A stretch of DNA of 27,693 nucleotides from CAYXTC01 sp964468405 (GCA_964468405.1 CAYXTC010000003.1:1-27693); one strand, 5' to 3'. Shown: positions 1-5,547, numbered from the stretch's first letter. Numbers and translations: made by a program. Notes: generated by a model from the sequence alone, not told the origin.

Positions 1-685
1 TATAGGAAAGTTCTGTGTCAAAAACATTGGCTTCTCTGCCAAGTTTTCGTGGAGAATGGGCGTCAGAATTACTTATCAAGGCAAGATTGTCTAGGGAAGA
101 AAGTTTCCAGTTCATGGGCGGATCAGAACTCAACCCCGTTTCTACAGCATAAATATGCTTAGAATAATCTTCAAAACATTCCTCTAAATAGTCAAACCCG
201 GAGCGAGATCCGAACAAAGAAAACCAGGGAGTCCAAATATGGGCGGGGACGATAAAACTACGAGGAGAAGTTTCCAGAATTATCTTAACCAGTTCTTTGG
301 CGTCCAGTCCCAAAATGGGCCGGCCGTCTGACTTTAAATTCCCTATTCGGCCCAAACTTTCATTTATCTTTTCAACGTCCTCGAAAGAAGGGGAAAGGAC
401 TACAATGTGTATTTTTCTGACTTTCCCTTTTTTAGAATAGATGCAGCTTATTTCAGAACTGAGGACAAAACGAGTGCCGGTATCTTTTATTTTATAAAAT
501 CCGGGTTCTGCTTCTTTTAATTTTCCTCTTAACTCTTGGAGCCAAGCAGGGTGGGTGAAGTCACCCGTGCCCAAAACCTTTATCCCCTTGATTCCTGCCC
601 AGTAATCCAAAATCTCAGGGCTTATATTCTTGCTAGTAGCCCGAGAATACTTAGAGTGGATATGGAAGTCGGCAATGAATTCCAT
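1..685 (-). CDS. EndoQ-like PHP-domain protein (C-terminus beyond window)
   Basis: The reading frame is open from an ATG at 685 to the window edge, giving 228 residues of the N-terminal part. The PHP metal-site pattern is visible: DFHIHSKYSR near the start (His8 and His10), GTGDFTHP, a LSSEIS glutamate, PAHIWTPW, AVETGLSSD, and the closing NSDAHSPRKLGREAN. This set is the signature of the endonuclease Q family, often mislabelled as UvrD-like helicase, which in characterised members cleaves 5' of deaminated bases such as uracil or hypoxanthine. The ATG has a fitting AGGA site 5 nt upstream and lies 6 nt after the stop of the preceding membrane protein, so the two are probably cotranscribed. 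The fold and family are firm. The repair activity is inferred from family members, and the missing C-terminal part (zinc and helical region) cannot be checked. Confidence 0.85.
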   Translation of the reverse strand, partial: MEFIADFHIHSKYSRATSKNISPEILDYWAGIKGIKVLGTGDFTHPAWLQELRGKLKEAEPGFYKIKDTGTRFVLSSEISCIYSKKGKVRKIHIVVLSPSFEDVEKINESLGRIGNLKSDGRPILGLDAKELVKIILETSPRSFIVPAHIWTPWFSLFGSRSGFDYLEECFEDYSKHIYAVETGLSSDPPMNWKLSSLDNLALISNSDAHSPRKLGREANVFDTELSY

Positions 686-691
686 TAAATC

Positions 692-1048
692 CTACTTTTT
701 TATCAAACGAATACCCAGCAGAGAAATCTTGCTTCCCCCAAAAATTAGAATACCCACAAAAATAGACCAACTTATTAAATTAAGAATGCGGGATATAAAG
801 AGGGAAAGGACCATATCCTTAATCTGATCTGCCACCACCCTCTTCATCTCTTCTTGCATTTGGCCTGTAGAGGCTCCTTTATCAGAGGATGCCTCCTTTT
901 CAATCTCTTGGCTGAACATCTGAGGTGCTTCTTTCTTTCCCAAGAAGATATTATAAGAAGAATAAAGGGCCCAAAATATTATAAATATCCCTATTGCTAA
1001 CAAGGCCCACCCCAATATTCCTTTAATATTTGATGATCCAAGTGTCAT
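692..1048 (-). CDS. Two-helix membrane protein of unknown function
   Basis: This is a 118-residue protein with a hydrophobic helix at about residues 11-32, a charged Lys/Glu-rich linker at about 37-78 likely to form a helix or coil, and a second hydrophobic helix at about 80-104. I do not recognise the family. The start is supported by an AGGAAG ribosome-binding sequence about 7 nt upstream and an extended -10 promoter just before it. It heads a short operon with the EndoQ-like gene 6 nt downstream. Nothing in the sequence indicates enzymatic activity, and a link to DNA repair would be guesswork. Confidence 0.75.
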   Translation of the reverse strand: MTLGSSNIKGILGWALLAIGIFIIFWALYSSYNIFLGKKEAPQMFSQEIEKEASSDKGASTGQMQEEMKRVVADQIKDMVLSLFISRILNLISWSIFVGILIFGGSKISLLGIRLIKK

Positions 1049-1054
1049 AATTAA

Positions 1055-1076
1055 CTTCCTTTTTCATATAATACCA
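1055..1076 (-). promoter_or_regulatory. Extended -10 promoter and RBS of the 1048 gene
   Basis: On the minus strand TGG-TATTAT (1076-1068) forms an extended -10 element without a clear -35. An AGGAAG Shine-Dalgarno-like site lies at 1060-1055, before the ATG at 1048. It is divergent from the plus-strand promoter at 1104-1131. Confidence 0.5.
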
Positions 1077-1103
1077 TAAAGGCAAAAAAGGAGGAAATAA
1101 ACC

Positions 1104-1131
1104 TTGACAAGGAAAGTTTCAACCTTATAAT
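1104..1131 (+). promoter_or_regulatory. Near-consensus sigma70-type promoter
   Basis: TTGACA (1104-1109), a 16-nt spacer and a perfect TATAAT (1126-1131). Transcription would begin near 1138. An in-frame ATG at 1130 sits inside the -10 box and therefore cannot be the start of the downstream protein. Confidence 0.8.
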
Positions 1132-1169
1132 GGGAAGTGATTTTGCAAAAAGGTCGAGAAGGAATAAGG

Positions 1170-1205
1170 ATGACAAAAAGACAATTTATAAAACAAACAT
1201 TATGA
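1170..1205 (+). CDS. Possible 11-residue leader peptide
   Basis: An ATG at 1170 opens MTKRQFIKQTL and stops at TGA 1203-1205. It is the only start in this transcript with a good ribosome-binding site (AGAAGG at about 1157-1162, 7 nt upstream). Its stop overlaps the ATG of the acidic repeat protein in an ATGA arrangement, which favours translational coupling. The alternative is that a one-base sequence or assembly error splits a single N-terminus, with MTKRQFIKQTL being the true start of the repeat protein. Confidence 0.35.
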   Translation: MTKRQFIKQTL

Positions 1206-1493
1206 TTTTAGAAAAATTATACCTTCAAGAAACTCCTGAAGAAGGAGGAGAAGAAGAAACTCCTGAAGAAGGCGGTGAAGAAGGAGGAGAAGAAGAAACT
1301 CCTGAAGAAGGCGGTGAAGAAGGAGGAGAANNNNNNNNNNNNNNNNNNNNNNNNNNNNNNNNNNNNNNNNNNNNNNNNNNNNNNNNNNNNNNNNNNNNNN
1401 NNNNNNNNNNNNNNNNNNNNNNNNNNNNNNGAAGAAGAAACTCCTGAAGAAGGCGGTGAAGAAGGAGGAGAAGAAGAAACTCCTGCAGTATAA
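1202..1493 (+). CDS. Acidic Glu/Gly-rich tandem-repeat protein, interrupted by an assembly gap
   Basis: From ATG 1202 the protein reads MILEKLYLQ and then enters repeats of ETPEEGGEEGGEE. After the gap it continues in the same repeat and ends with EEETPAV and TAA at 1493. The repeats are essentially identical at base level, so the array looks recently expanded. The product would be extremely acidic, without aromatic or hydrophobic content in the repeat, probably disordered. No signal peptide or membrane helix is seen. It is a monocistronic unit with its own near-consensus promoter and strong terminator, opposite in strand to both neighbours, which suggests substantial expression. There is no Shine-Dalgarno at 1202, so initiation may be coupled to the short upstream frame at 1170. 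The function is unknown; I know of no family to assign. The frame does not hold across the 100 N, which shows the gap length is a placeholder. Confidence 0.6.
1229..1490 (+). repeat. 39-bp tandem repeat (coding VNTR)
   Basis: The unit begins GAAACTCCTGAAGAAGG and encodes ETPEEGGEEGGEE (13 codons). The first copy is shortened by 12 nt. At least two further copies precede the gap, one full copy follows it, and a partial copy ends at the stop. Copies are identical apart from the shortened first one. Confidence 0.85.
1331..1430. other. Assembly gap (100 N) inside the repeat
   Basis: Exactly 100 unknown bases, a common scaffolding placeholder. The phase of the repeat on both sides predicts a true length of 39n-3 bases (for example 36, 75 or 114), or a contig overlap if n is 0. 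Confidence 0.95.
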
Positions 1494-1511
1494 ATTATTT
1501 TCCGCTATAAC

Positions 1512-1543
1512 AAAGGCCCCGCAGAAACGGGGCTTTTGTTTTG
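1512..1543 (+). terminator. Rho-independent terminator
   Basis: GCCCCG (1516-1521) pairs with CGGGGC (1528-1533), extended by AAA/TTT around one bulged G. The loop is CAGAAA, followed by TTTTGTTTTG. It lies 18 nt after the stop of the acidic repeat gene, and the convergent nuclease gene ends at 1551. Confidence 0.85.
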
Positions 1544-1550
1544 AATAAAA

Positions 1551-2216
1551 CTATTCTAGAACCTCTTTAATCCGATCATACCATTTACAGAAAGGGCAGT
1601 CCGGAGCAGGCGGAGGGATGTCGCCAGAAACCACTCTCATGGCTTCCTGCAGCCTGGGCACCACTGACTTGGGATCTGTTTCAATCCTTTGAACATGAAC
1701 TTTCATGGGGAAACCGTTGTGTAGCCCTTCGCTCTGACGGGGATAAAAATATATTAAATACCCTTCTCCTGCTGTCTTTTTCCCGGCAGACTCCATTAAG
1801 AAAGCATATTCGTCCAACTGATTCTGGTAAGAAGGAAAAGTTTCTCTTTCTGTTGGATCCGAGCTTGCTGTCTTGAAATCAATAGGGACATAAAGCCCTT
1901 CGGGGTTTATCAGGCATTCGTCTAGTTTGCCCCAAAATCCGAAACTGTCGTTAAGGCGCCGAAAATACTTTTCCTGGAAGGGCTTCTCTAAAGAACCCTT
2001 CAATTTATCTTCCACTATTTTAGGCAACTCTCCTTTTTCTCTTGAAATATCAAAATAGGCCTTGATTATGGTATCGAAGCGATCGGGCAAACGGGACCTG
2101 ATTCCTTCTGGCTGATAAATCTTCTTATTATACCTCAGCCAAAAACAGCGAGGGCACCTATAAAGGATATCTATACCGGAATGAGAAAGCCAGATTTTCT
2201 TTTTATTTTCTGCCAT
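1551..2216 (-). CDS. PD-(D/E)XK nuclease, Cas4/RecB-like, with four cysteines
   Basis: A 221-residue protein with the PD-(D/E)XK nuclease core: GKLDE (Asp99), IDFKT (Asp113, Lys115) and the QLDEY motif (Gln133, Tyr137). CPRC (Cys21, Cys24) near the N-terminus and CPFC (Cys207, Cys210) near the C-terminus bracket the core, the layout that holds a 4Fe-4S cluster in Cas4 and AddB-type nucleases. It is therefore a likely metal-dependent DNA exonuclease or nickase. No CRISPR array, cas gene or AddA-like helicase is in the window, so a general repair role is more likely than CRISPR adaptation. Its start overlaps the upstream membrane-protein gene by 14 nt, indicating cotranscription. Nuclease fold is strong; cluster and substrate are inference. 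Confidence 0.85.
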   Translation of the reverse strand: MAENKKKIWLSHSGIDILYRCPRCFWLRYNKKIYQPEGIRSRLPDRFDTIIKAYFDISREKGELPKIVEDKLKGSLEKPFQEKYFRRLNDSFGFWGKLDECLINPEGLYVPIDFKTASSDPTERETFPSYQNQLDEYAFLMESAGKKTAGEGYLIYFYPRQSEGLHNGFPMKVHVQRIETDPKSVVPRLQEAMRVVSGDIPPPAPDCPFCKWYDRIKEVLE

Positions 2217-2511
2217 ATATATCAGACTTCTTAATAATTATTTTGTATATGTTTTCTAAAAAGTCCCCTCCTCCGTAGCCTACTATGAAAGCGAAGGCAG
2301 GTGTTAGGGTTTTTAACTCCAGAATGTTAATCCCGCTTTCCTGAAGAGCCATAGTTACCAAAAGCCCGACAACGCCCGAGAGAAAGGTCATTGTTAAAAA
2401 ATAGGGCAGATCAAAACCCACTTTTTTATAGGAGAATTGGTGCTTAATAAAGCCTACTATCCCCCTTAGGGCTCCTCCCCCAAAACCCGCAACAAAGATA
2501 TAAATATACAT
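2203..2511 (-). CDS. Small Gly-rich membrane protein
   Basis: A 102-residue protein with hydrophobic stretches at about residues 3-22, 37-55 and 70-82, each rich in glycine (FGGGALRG, VGYGGGDFLEN). I do not recognise the family; the glycine pattern loosely recalls small phage-holin-like or channel-like proteins but that is not evidence. Its promoter places transcription start within a few bases of the ATG, so its mRNA is probably leaderless. It overlaps the downstream PD-(D/E)XK nuclease gene by 14 nt, so the two are an operon. Confidence 0.7.
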   Translation of the reverse strand: MYIYIFVAGFGGGALRGIVGFIKHQFSYKKVGFDLPYFLTMTFLSGVVGLLVTMALQESGINILELKTLTPAFAFIVGYGGGDFLENIYKIIIKKSDIYGRK

Positions 2512-2519
2512 ATGATACT

Positions 2520-2548
2520 ATTTTAGTATTTTATCTTAAATCTATCAA
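2520..2548 (-). promoter_or_regulatory. Promoter of the 2511 gene
   Basis: Minus strand TTGATA (2548-2543), 17-nt spacer, TAAAAT (2525-2520). The ATG at 2511 is only 9 nt past the -10 box, implying a 5' leader of about 0-3 nt. The -10 also lies in an AT-rich inverted repeat, ATACTA/TAGTAT (2515-2529). The -35 is inside the end of the acylphosphatase gene. Confidence 0.6.
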
Positions 2549-2801
2549 ACTCTCCTTTATAATTTTCCCTGTAAAGCTCTATATTCTCTACTCCGGCGAA
2601 TTCTGGACCTTCTTTGGCCCACTCAATAAACTTTTTTATCTTGCTCTCTTCTCCCTCTGCCACAATTTCTACCCGTCCATCCGAAAGATTCCGGACCCAG
2701 CCCTTAATGCCTAAAGAACAGGCCTTGTCTCTGCCAGCGGACCGAAAACAGACACCCTGAACCCTGCCGGAAAGAAAAAAATGAGCCCTTGTTTTGCTCA
2801 T
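2523..2801 (-). CDS. acyP: Acylphosphatase
   Basis: A 92-residue protein, the usual acylphosphatase length. GRVQGVCFR at residues 12-20 supplies the phosphate-binding loop and the catalytic Arg20; GWVRN at 34-38 supplies Asn38, which orients the nucleophilic water. The enzyme hydrolyses acyl phosphates such as carbamoyl phosphate or 1,3-bisphosphoglycerate in the cytoplasm. Cys18 stands where many relatives have Phe or Gly, a tolerated variation. The remainder fits the ferredoxin-like alpha/beta fold (GRVEIVAEG followed by a helix). The start lacks a Shine-Dalgarno. The gene stands alone between the winged-helix-like gene upstream and the leaderless membrane-protein unit downstream. Confidence 0.93.
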   Translation of the reverse strand: MSKTRAHFFLSGRVQGVCFRSAGRDKACSLGIKGWVRNLSDGRVEIVAEGEESKIKKFIEWAKEGPEFAGVENIELYRENYKGEFDRFKIKY

Positions 2802-2880
2802 TTTAATTTAACTTTTGGGCTTTTTATGCAGCCACGAGAAAGGTAAAATATCTGTAGATTTCTGGCGAGGAAGGATAATA

Positions 2881-3198
2881 TCATATTTTTAACCTCATCT
2901 GCCTTAAATATTCGGAAACCTCTTTTGCTCTCTTTTCACCCTTTTTAGTAAGTTCAAAAGAGTTTTGAATCTCCCCTTTGATCATCTTGCTTTCTTTTAG
3001 TCCTCTTAAGGGGCGGTCTAGTTTTCTTGAATCCGGCCACTCCGAAATATCAGAAAAAGAAAAGGCTTCGGGAAAAGAGGAAAAACATTCTTTGATAAGT
3101 TTGGTAAAATTACATTTTTTACTTTTATTAAGCACCGAATAGATAGAAACAAGTATCAAATCCTTTATACTCACGGGTTGGGGATATTTCTTTTTCAT
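2881..3198 (-). CDS. Winged-helix-like protein, possible regulator
   Basis: A 105-residue basic protein. The layout is a helix (IKDLILVSIYSVLNK), a second helix with KLIKECFSSFPEAFSF, then a segment RPLRGLKESKMIKG followed by FELTKKGEKRAKE, which reads like the recognition helix and beta-wing of a winged helix-turn-helix domain. The LTKKG turn in particular is common in such wings. No ligand or nuclease domain follows, so it would be a DNA-binding domain alone. The assignment rests on pattern only. It sits 13 nt after a 30-residue membrane peptide gene and shares its strong promoter. Confidence 0.6.
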   Translation of the reverse strand: MKKKYPQPVSIKDLILVSIYSVLNKSKKCNFTKLIKECFSSFPEAFSFSDISEWPDSRKLDRPLRGLKESKMIKGEIQNSFELTKKGEKRAKEVSEYLRQMRLKI

Positions 3199-3211
3199 CT
3201 AAAATTACCAG

Positions 3212-3304
3212 TTAGGCAGAACTGGGAAGGATATTATTAAAAATATACCAGAATAGAAACGCTACAAATAAAACAATTGTAAAAATATCGAAAAACTTAA
3301 CCAT
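3212..3304 (-). CDS. 30-residue single-helix membrane peptide
   Basis: An ATG at 3304 opens a frame of 30 residues that begins MVKFFDIFTIVLFVAFLFWY and ends NNILPSSA before TAA. Nearly the whole peptide is one hydrophobic helix followed by a short polar tail. Support comes from a textbook promoter directly in front (TTGACA-N17-TAGAAT with extended TGG), an AGAGG sequence upstream of the ATG, and tight spacing to the winged-helix-like gene 13 nt downstream. I do not recognise it. It could be a small membrane-protein regulator or a translated leader. The alternative is an untranslated leader for the 105-residue gene. Confidence 0.55.
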   Translation of the reverse strand: MVKFFDIFTIVLFVAFLFWYIFNNILPSSA

Positions 3305-3318
3305 ATTTTTGTTCCTCT

Positions 3319-3347
3319 ATTCTACCAGTTTTATCTTCTTATGTCAA
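3319..3347 (-). promoter_or_regulatory. Consensus promoter of the 3304-2881 unit
   Basis: Minus strand TTGACA (3347-3342), 17-nt spacer, TAGAAT (3324-3319) with TGG just before it (extended -10). Predicted start is near 3312, about 8 nt before the ATG at 3304. The -35 overlaps the last codons of the permease gene. Confidence 0.8.
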
Positions 3348-4478
3348 GATGCCTAAAAAGTAGAGTACCTCCAGTACAGCCCCCACCCCAAAAACCGCTA
3401 GCAGGATATAGAGGGAGGGGTGAATTTGATAAGAAAACTTCTTGTTCAGAAAGCTCCTGTACAGCAAGATAATAATTATGGCCTCTGCCCCGGTGGCCAC
3501 AGCACCTGTAAAGCTAATCACTTTTACAAAATGAGTCAGGCCCAAAAGAAACAGGATTAGGGGCAGAAAGCAAACCAAGAACCAGGAAAAGTTTTTGGAA
3601 AAACCCAAATCATACCAAAGCACTTTCTTTAAGGTAAGGCCCATTATTAAGAAAGAGGTGAAACAACTAATAACTCCAAAAACAAACCCAAGCTTTATTA
3701 CTCCCTCCCCCGTAACATTCAAGAGGCCGGAAATAGCTCCCTGTGAGGTTTTAGGGCCGGTAACTCCCAAAACTACAAAGGTAAACAAAATATAGATTAA
3801 AACAGAAGAAGCCACAGCCGCTATTATCACTTTCTTCATTTTGGCCAAAGGTCTTTTTTCTCTGGCTTCGACAAACATTTCTTTTATCTCAGGAATAGCA
3901 GCAGACCCCCAAAGGGAGAAAAGAACCACTCCGTAAGGCAAAGCAAGATGCTTTAGATCAATACCCCGAAGATAAGAAAGATTGAGAAAAGGGACCGCCT
4001 TAATGAAGAAAACAATAATTATGCCTACAAATACAGAAAAGAGGATAAGCTCTGTGTGGGAAATGCTTTTAATCCCGTAGAAAATAAAGAAAGCCCCTAA
4101 GGCCCAAAAAACAATACTATAAACAAAGGGAGATCCCCCTAGATAGGGAGAGAGAAAAGAAAAAAGAAAATCTCCTCCGATGATAAGGTAAGCAAGAATA
4201 GCCCCGGTAATCCCTGCTGTTATTATCAAAAAAACCGCCTTTTCCCATCTCTCTCCCAAATATTTTTTTACATATCCCGGGAGGCGGTGCTTCCCCTCTG
4301 TGGCCGCGCATATTTTCCCGTAAATGAAAAGAAGGCACGTGGAAGCCACGGTCATTAAAAGAAAGTAAATAAGGATAACAAAAAAGCCGCTTTTCTGAGC
4401 AACAAACGGCAGACTAAAAATTCCGGCACCGATTATAGTCCCTATTAAGACCGCAAAAGTCTTTAAAAAAAGTCCCAT
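3339..4478 (-). CDS. Amino acid permease, aromatic (HAAAP/Trp-Tyr permease-like)
   Basis: A 379-residue integral membrane protein with about 10-11 hydrophobic helices. The first helix carries GTIIGAGIFSLPF, the unwound substrate-binding motif of APC-superfamily amino acid transporters; the pattern with LPF and a following AQKSGF is closest to the tryptophan/tyrosine permease branch. A conserved segment SLWGSAAIPEIKEM in the middle also fits that branch. It would import amino acids by ion symport, sensible for an organism with limited biosynthesis. The gene starts 1 nt after the MgtC-like gene stop and is the last gene of the 5177-3339 operon. Family is fairly secure; aromatic specificity is inference. 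Confidence 0.8.
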   Translation of the reverse strand: MGLFLKTFAVLIGTIIGAGIFSLPFVAQKSGFFVILIYFLLMTVASTCLLFIYGKICAATEGKHRLPGYVKKYLGERWEKAVFLIITAGITGAILAYLIIGGDFLFSFLSPYLGGSPFVYSIVFWALGAFFIFYGIKSISHTELILFSVFVGIIIVFFIKAVPFLNLSYLRGIDLKHLALPYGVVLFSLWGSAAIPEIKEMFVEAREKRPLAKMKKVIIAAVASSVLIYILFTFVVLGVTGPKTSQGAISGLLNVTGEGVIKLGFVFGVISCFTSFLIMGLTLKKVLWYDLGFSKNFSWFLVCFLPLILFLLGLTHFVKVISFTGAVATGAEAIIIILLYRSFLNKKFSYQIHPSLYILLAVFGVGAVLEVLYFLGILT

Positions 4479-4479
4479 A

Positions 4480-4920
4480 TTATTCCTTGAATATCTTCCG
4501 TTCTAAAACCCCGAATAAGAATAGTACTGCTATAGCAAATAGGGTAGCCACCAAAGCCAGGGAATACTCTCCCATACCTACTGCCACTCCGACGGCCGAA
4601 GTCGCCCAAAGCCCGGCAGCGGTGGTTAGACCTTCTACCCGGAACTCTCGATGGATAATGACACCGGCGCCTATAAAACCTATGCCAGTGGCTACGGCTG
4701 TAATAACCCTTGAGGGATCAAAACTTACCCCTGTGTTCCCCTTAAACTGGTAAAACAATTGTGAGGCAATAATGGTGAAAAGGCACGCCCCAAGACAAAC
4801 TAAAGTATAAGTCTGAAAGCCTGCTTCTTTCCTTTTTCTTTCTCTTTCCAATCCTACGAGCCCGCCCAACAATAATGCCAAGCCGACTTGGCCGACCATC
4901 TTCAACAATACAGGATCCAT
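4480..4920 (-). CDS. MgtC/SapB family membrane protein
   Basis: A 146-residue protein matching the MgtC/SapB hydrophobic domain: GGLVGLERERKRKEAGFQTYTLVCLGA near the N-terminus, the central ATGIGFIGAGVIIH and VEGLTTAAGLWATSAVGVAVG. About four to five membrane helices. The longer C-terminal cytoplasmic (ACT-like) domain of Salmonella MgtC is absent, as in most bacterial SapB-type relatives. Family members are linked to survival at low Mg2+ and to inhibition of F-type ATP synthase, but the role of short forms is unsettled. It lies 2 nt after the EF-like gene and 1 nt before the permease gene, clearly one transcript. Confidence 0.92.
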   Translation of the reverse strand: MDPVLLKMVGQVGLALLLGGLVGLERERKRKEAGFQTYTLVCLGACLFTIIASQLFYQFKGNTGVSFDPSRVITAVATGIGFIGAGVIIHREFRVEGLTTAAGLWATSAVGVAVGMGEYSLALVATLFAIAVLFLFGVLERKIFKE

Positions 4921-4922
4921 AA

Positions 4923-5177
4923 TTACTCTTTATAAACTTTGTAGCCGTCTCTTACCTTTTCTTTCACTTTTATACCCACCTCGTCTCCCTTACTTGCTTT
5001 CTTCAATTTTTCATGCTCTGCTTCCATAGATTCTACCTCCTGGGTAAAATCCGTGTCCTCTCCCCCAATAATCCGGACAGTGTCCCCTACAGCCAAAGAG
5101 TCTGTAAGTTTAATAACAGCCACGCCTATATTAGAAAAGAAATGGACTACTTCTCCAATTTGTTTTTGTTCTGCCAT
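4923..5177 (-). CDS. Translation-elongation-factor-like (EF-Tu domain 2-type) small protein
   Basis: An 84-residue soluble protein. IGEVVHFFSNIGVAVIKLTD, LAVGDTVRIIGG, TDFTQEVESMEAEHEKLKKASKGDEVGIKVKEKVRDGYKVYK follows the beta-barrel of EF-Tu/IF2 domain 2 (VxxG, V.DGxxVxxG and GxxVGIK turns). No GTPase domain is present. Similar stand-alone proteins are annotated as elongation-factor-like and also resemble the C-terminal barrel of U32 peptidases. Its partner is unknown; a role in RNA or ribosome binding is possible but unproven. It heads the operon with the MgtC-like and permease genes and has an extended -10 promoter about 38 nt upstream. Confidence 0.8.
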   Translation of the reverse strand: MAEQKQIGEVVHFFSNIGVAVIKLTDSLAVGDTVRIIGGEDTDFTQEVESMEAEHEKLKKASKGDEVGIKVKEKVRDGYKVYKE

Positions 5178-5214
5178 TTTAAAAAAGTTAAATAGGATAA
5201 AGACCTTTTATTTT

Positions 5215-5223
5215 ATTATAGCA
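5215..5223 (-). promoter_or_regulatory. Extended -10 promoter of the 5177 operon
   Basis: Minus strand TGC-TATAAT (5223-5215), no convincing -35. Start would be near 5208, about 31 nt before the ATG. It lies directly after the terminator of the 5236-5410 RNA, so the operon can be transcribed independently of that RNA. Confidence 0.6.
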
Positions 5224-5230
5224 GATTTCA

Positions 5231-5263
5231 AAACAAACTAAAAACAACCCCAAGGGGGCTGTT
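5231..5263 (-). terminator. Rho-independent terminator of the small RNA
   Basis: In minus-strand RNA, AACAGCCCC (5263-5255) pairs with GGGGUUGUU (5251-5243), 9 bp including one G-U pair, around a 3-nt loop. A U-rich run UUUUAGUUUGUUUUG follows. Nothing comparable exists on the plus strand, which fixes the direction. Confidence 0.8.
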
Positions 5264-5410
5264 CTTAGGGGGAAAACAGGGTTAACAAATTCGGTTTAAC
5301 TCCTTAAAGGCTGAACTAGGACGTGAGTCCAGGGATATCCTCAAACCTCTTCTGTCAATCCCTGCTGTCCTATTGGGAATTTTGGTTTCTCCAAAACCCC
5401 TCATCCCCCA
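5236..5410 (-). ncRNA. Structured small RNA, about 170-175 nt (6S-like candidate)
   Basis: There is no frame or ribosome-binding site here, yet the stretch has a strong promoter (TTGACA-N16-TAGAAT) and ends in a terminator. Pairings I can trace: a closing stem GGGGGA (5409-5404) with UCCCCC (5273-5268); a hairpin GGGGUUUUGG/CCAAAAUUCCC (5400-5375) with loop AGAAA; and a two-part stem AGGAC/GUCCU enclosing CAGGGAU/AUCCCUG (about 5371-5318). The 5' arm can alternatively pair with the 3' arm (GGGUU/AACCC, UUUGG/CCGAA), giving a rod with a central opening. Size, promoter, terminator and rod-like option resemble 6S RNA. Marks of RNase P RNA, tmRNA, SRP RNA and the M-box riboswitch were looked for and not seen. 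It could instead be a leader RNA of the downstream EF-like/MgtC/permease operon, because the terminator lies just before that operon. Confidence 0.6.
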
Positions 5411-5416
5411 TACTAT

Positions 5417-5444
5417 ATTCTAATAACAGAAAAACTGGTGTCAA
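5417..5444 (-). promoter_or_regulatory. Promoter of the small RNA
   Basis: Minus strand TTGACA (5444-5439), 16-nt spacer, TAGAAT (5422-5417). It begins 4 nt after the 3' end of tRNA-Arg(CCT). Predicted start near 5410. Confidence 0.75.
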
Positions 5445-5447
5445 GAG

Positions 5448-5520
5448 TGCCCCCGGGGAGATTCGAACTTCCATTTTCTCCTTAGGAGGGAGACGTTCTT
5501 TCCTGTTGAACTACGGGGGC
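5448..5520 (-). tRNA. tRNA-Arg(CCT)
   Basis: A 73-nt cloverleaf: acceptor GCCCCCG/CGGGGGC (7 bp), anticodon stem TCTCC/GGAGA with loop CTCCTAA (anticodon CCT, reads AGG), T-loop TTCGAAT, discriminator A. The T-stem GGAAG/CTCCC has one A-C mismatch. CCA is not encoded. A TATAAT 1 nt upstream is too close to serve as its -10; a weak TTGCTA-N15-GATAGT (5557-5531) is a possible promoter. Confidence 0.93.
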
Positions 5521-5547
5521 TATTATACAAACTATCAGTTTTTCCAC

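Noticed and set aside
1130..1201. ATG at 1130 as start of the acidic repeat protein
   Set aside because: It lies inside the perfect -10 box, upstream of the predicted transcription start.
1551..2216. CRISPR-associated Cas4
   Set aside because: No repeats, spacers or other cas genes in the window; four cysteines and a nuclease core alone do not prove a CRISPR role.
5236..5410. RNase P RNA, tmRNA, SRP RNA or M-box riboswitch
   Set aside because: Their conserved core sequences were looked for and are not present.
5522..5527. TATAAT just before tRNA-Arg(CCT) as its -10 box
   Set aside because: It is only 1 nt from the mature 5' end, so transcription would begin inside the tRNA.
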